NCBI GenBank assembly: GCA_964479045.1
Contig: CAYZJI010000005.1
Coordinates: 98,550-162,549, forward strand
Direction: 5' to 3'
Source: 2-02-FULL-47-50 sp964479045
GTDB taxonomy: Bacteria; Pseudomonadota; Gammaproteobacteria; Eutrophobiales; Eutrophobiaceae
Length of the DNA stretch: 64,000 nucleotides
The position numbers were made by a program, and so were the translations under genes. A model generated the notes under the pieces. It worked only from the letters and a program-made list of their open reading frames with translations. It did no database searches and had not been told where the DNA came from. Of this stretch, positions 63,665 to 64,000 are shown piece by piece (the stretch's first letter is position 1; each line of letters starts with the position of its first letter).

Positions 63665-63737
63665 CTGTCATTCCGAAGGAACAAAGTGACTGAGGAATCT
63701 TAAAAATAAGATTCCTCACATGCGTTCGGAATGACAG
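63665..63737. repeat. Interspersed palindromic repeat (GGAATGACA family), right copy
   Basis: CTGTCATTCCGAA (63665-63677) and TGAGGAATCTT (63691-63701) are matched inversely by AAGATTCCTCA (63708-63718) and TTCGGAATGACAG (63725-63737), giving a two-part hairpin of 13 and 11 bp. Related strings occur at 31005-31100. It lies between the epimerase and the tRNA-Glu terminator. Confidence 0.7.
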
Positions 63738-63751
63738 TAAAAGGCCTTCAT

Positions 63752-63779
63752 AAAAAAAGGGGCAATAAGCCCCTTTTTT
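63752..63779. terminator. Bidirectional intrinsic terminator
   Basis: A7-GGGGC-AATAA-GCCCC-T6 is a strong hairpin flanked by A and T runs, working in both directions. On the minus strand it would end the tRNA-Glu transcript after the duplicated tRNA end. Confidence 0.85.
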
Positions 63780-63784
63780 AATAT

Positions 63785-63975
63785 ATGGCGTCCCCAAGGG
63801 GACTGGCTGCGTATCATCCCTGATACTTGCCCTCGCTACGCTCGGGTCGCTGCGCGCTCCAAATCGGCTATCCTGCCGATTTGTCGAACCACGGGGTTCG
63901 AATCAAATCACTTAAAAACACCATTTTCAAAATGGCTCAATAACAGCCTTTTTGAAAATGGCGTCCCCAAGGGGA
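63785..63975 (-). repeat. tRNA-Glu 3'-end duplication with hairpin-rich spacer
   Basis: The 18 bases at 63958-63975 (tRNA-Glu 3' end plus one base) recur exactly at 63785-63802, 173 bp downstream in the tRNA direction. The spacer holds hairpins at 63811-63826 (GTATCA stems), 63860-63883 (CAAATCGGC/GCCGATTTG), 63884-63901 and 63921-63935. No gene is credible in the 412 bases between the epimerase start (63546) and the tRNA. Confidence 0.85.
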
Positions 63976-64000
63976 TTCGAACCCCTGTTGCCGCCGTGAA
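63959..64000 (-). tRNA. tRNA-Glu (anticodon TTC), 3' half, cut by window edge
   Basis: On the minus strand: anticodon TTC at the window end, stem ACGGCGG, variable AACA, T-arm GGGGTTCGAATCCCC, acceptor GGGGAC, discriminator G and CCA. This matches the 3' half of bacterial tRNA-Glu. The 5' half lies beyond base 64000. Confidence 0.93.

Noticed and set aside
1..64000. Mobile elements, integrases or CRISPR arrays
   Set aside because: No transposase or integrase frame and no regularly spaced direct repeats were seen, despite the tRNA-bordered layout.

Overview
The window is a gammaproteobacterial chromosome segment. Supporting signs are uvrB divergent from a class I aminotransferase, an RfaH homologue with a perfect ops element, and an EPS-associated MarR-type regulator. 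The order cannot be fixed from sequence alone; the uvrB/aminotransferase pairing resembles Chromatiales-type genomes. Almost all of the window is one surface-polysaccharide locus (O-antigen, capsule or EPS) lying between tRNA-Asn (left) and tRNA-Glu (right edge, truncated).

Layout: 1-1976 is housekeeping (uvrB end, aminotransferase, tRNA-Asn). From 55173 down to 2195, 51 genes all read on the minus strand, mostly overlapping or a few bases apart. In transcription order they are: GDP-mannose/GDP-fucose supply (manC, gmd, fcl); a nonulosonic-acid module with two NeuB-family synthases, a GNAT, a TIM-barrel isomerase, a CBS-aminotransferase fusion, a DapA-family aldolase and NeuA; a putative transferase and an ABC exporter; a CDP-6-deoxy-3-C-methylhexose module (epimerase, C-methyltransferase, rfbF, rfbG, reductase); a long accessory block of glycosyltransferases, methyltransferases, WbqC proteins, a radical SAM enzyme, three sulfotransferases, an MBOAT/SGNH O-acetylation pair, PhyH and rfbA; and finally the chain-start end (O-antigen ligase/polymerase, a WbpV-like reductase, a WbpL/WecA-like initiating transferase, a WbpM/CapD-like dehydratase, galU).

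Control: rfaH and the EPS MarR-type regulator sit immediately upstream in the same orientation. The regulator promoter is bracketed by two identical-class palindromes (GTTCA-N5-TGAAC) exactly 30 bp apart. The manC leader carries GGCGGTAGCGTG, the ops recruitment site for RfaH. I infer processive antitermination of a ~53 kb transcript with autoregulated input.

Right of the operon, 56651-59235 (plus) holds a small ORF, a second MBOAT and an SGNH-like protein. 59251-63546 (minus) holds cysC (APS kinase, which would feed PAPS to the three sulfotransferases), UDP-glucose dehydrogenase, a TviB/WbpA-type dehydrogenase and a UDP-glucuronate 4-epimerase. Both flanking tRNA genes have an exact copy of their 3' end 173-189 bp downstream, with hairpin-rich sequence between, recalling the tyrT 178-bp repeats of E. 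coli. No transposase, integrase or CRISPR array was seen.
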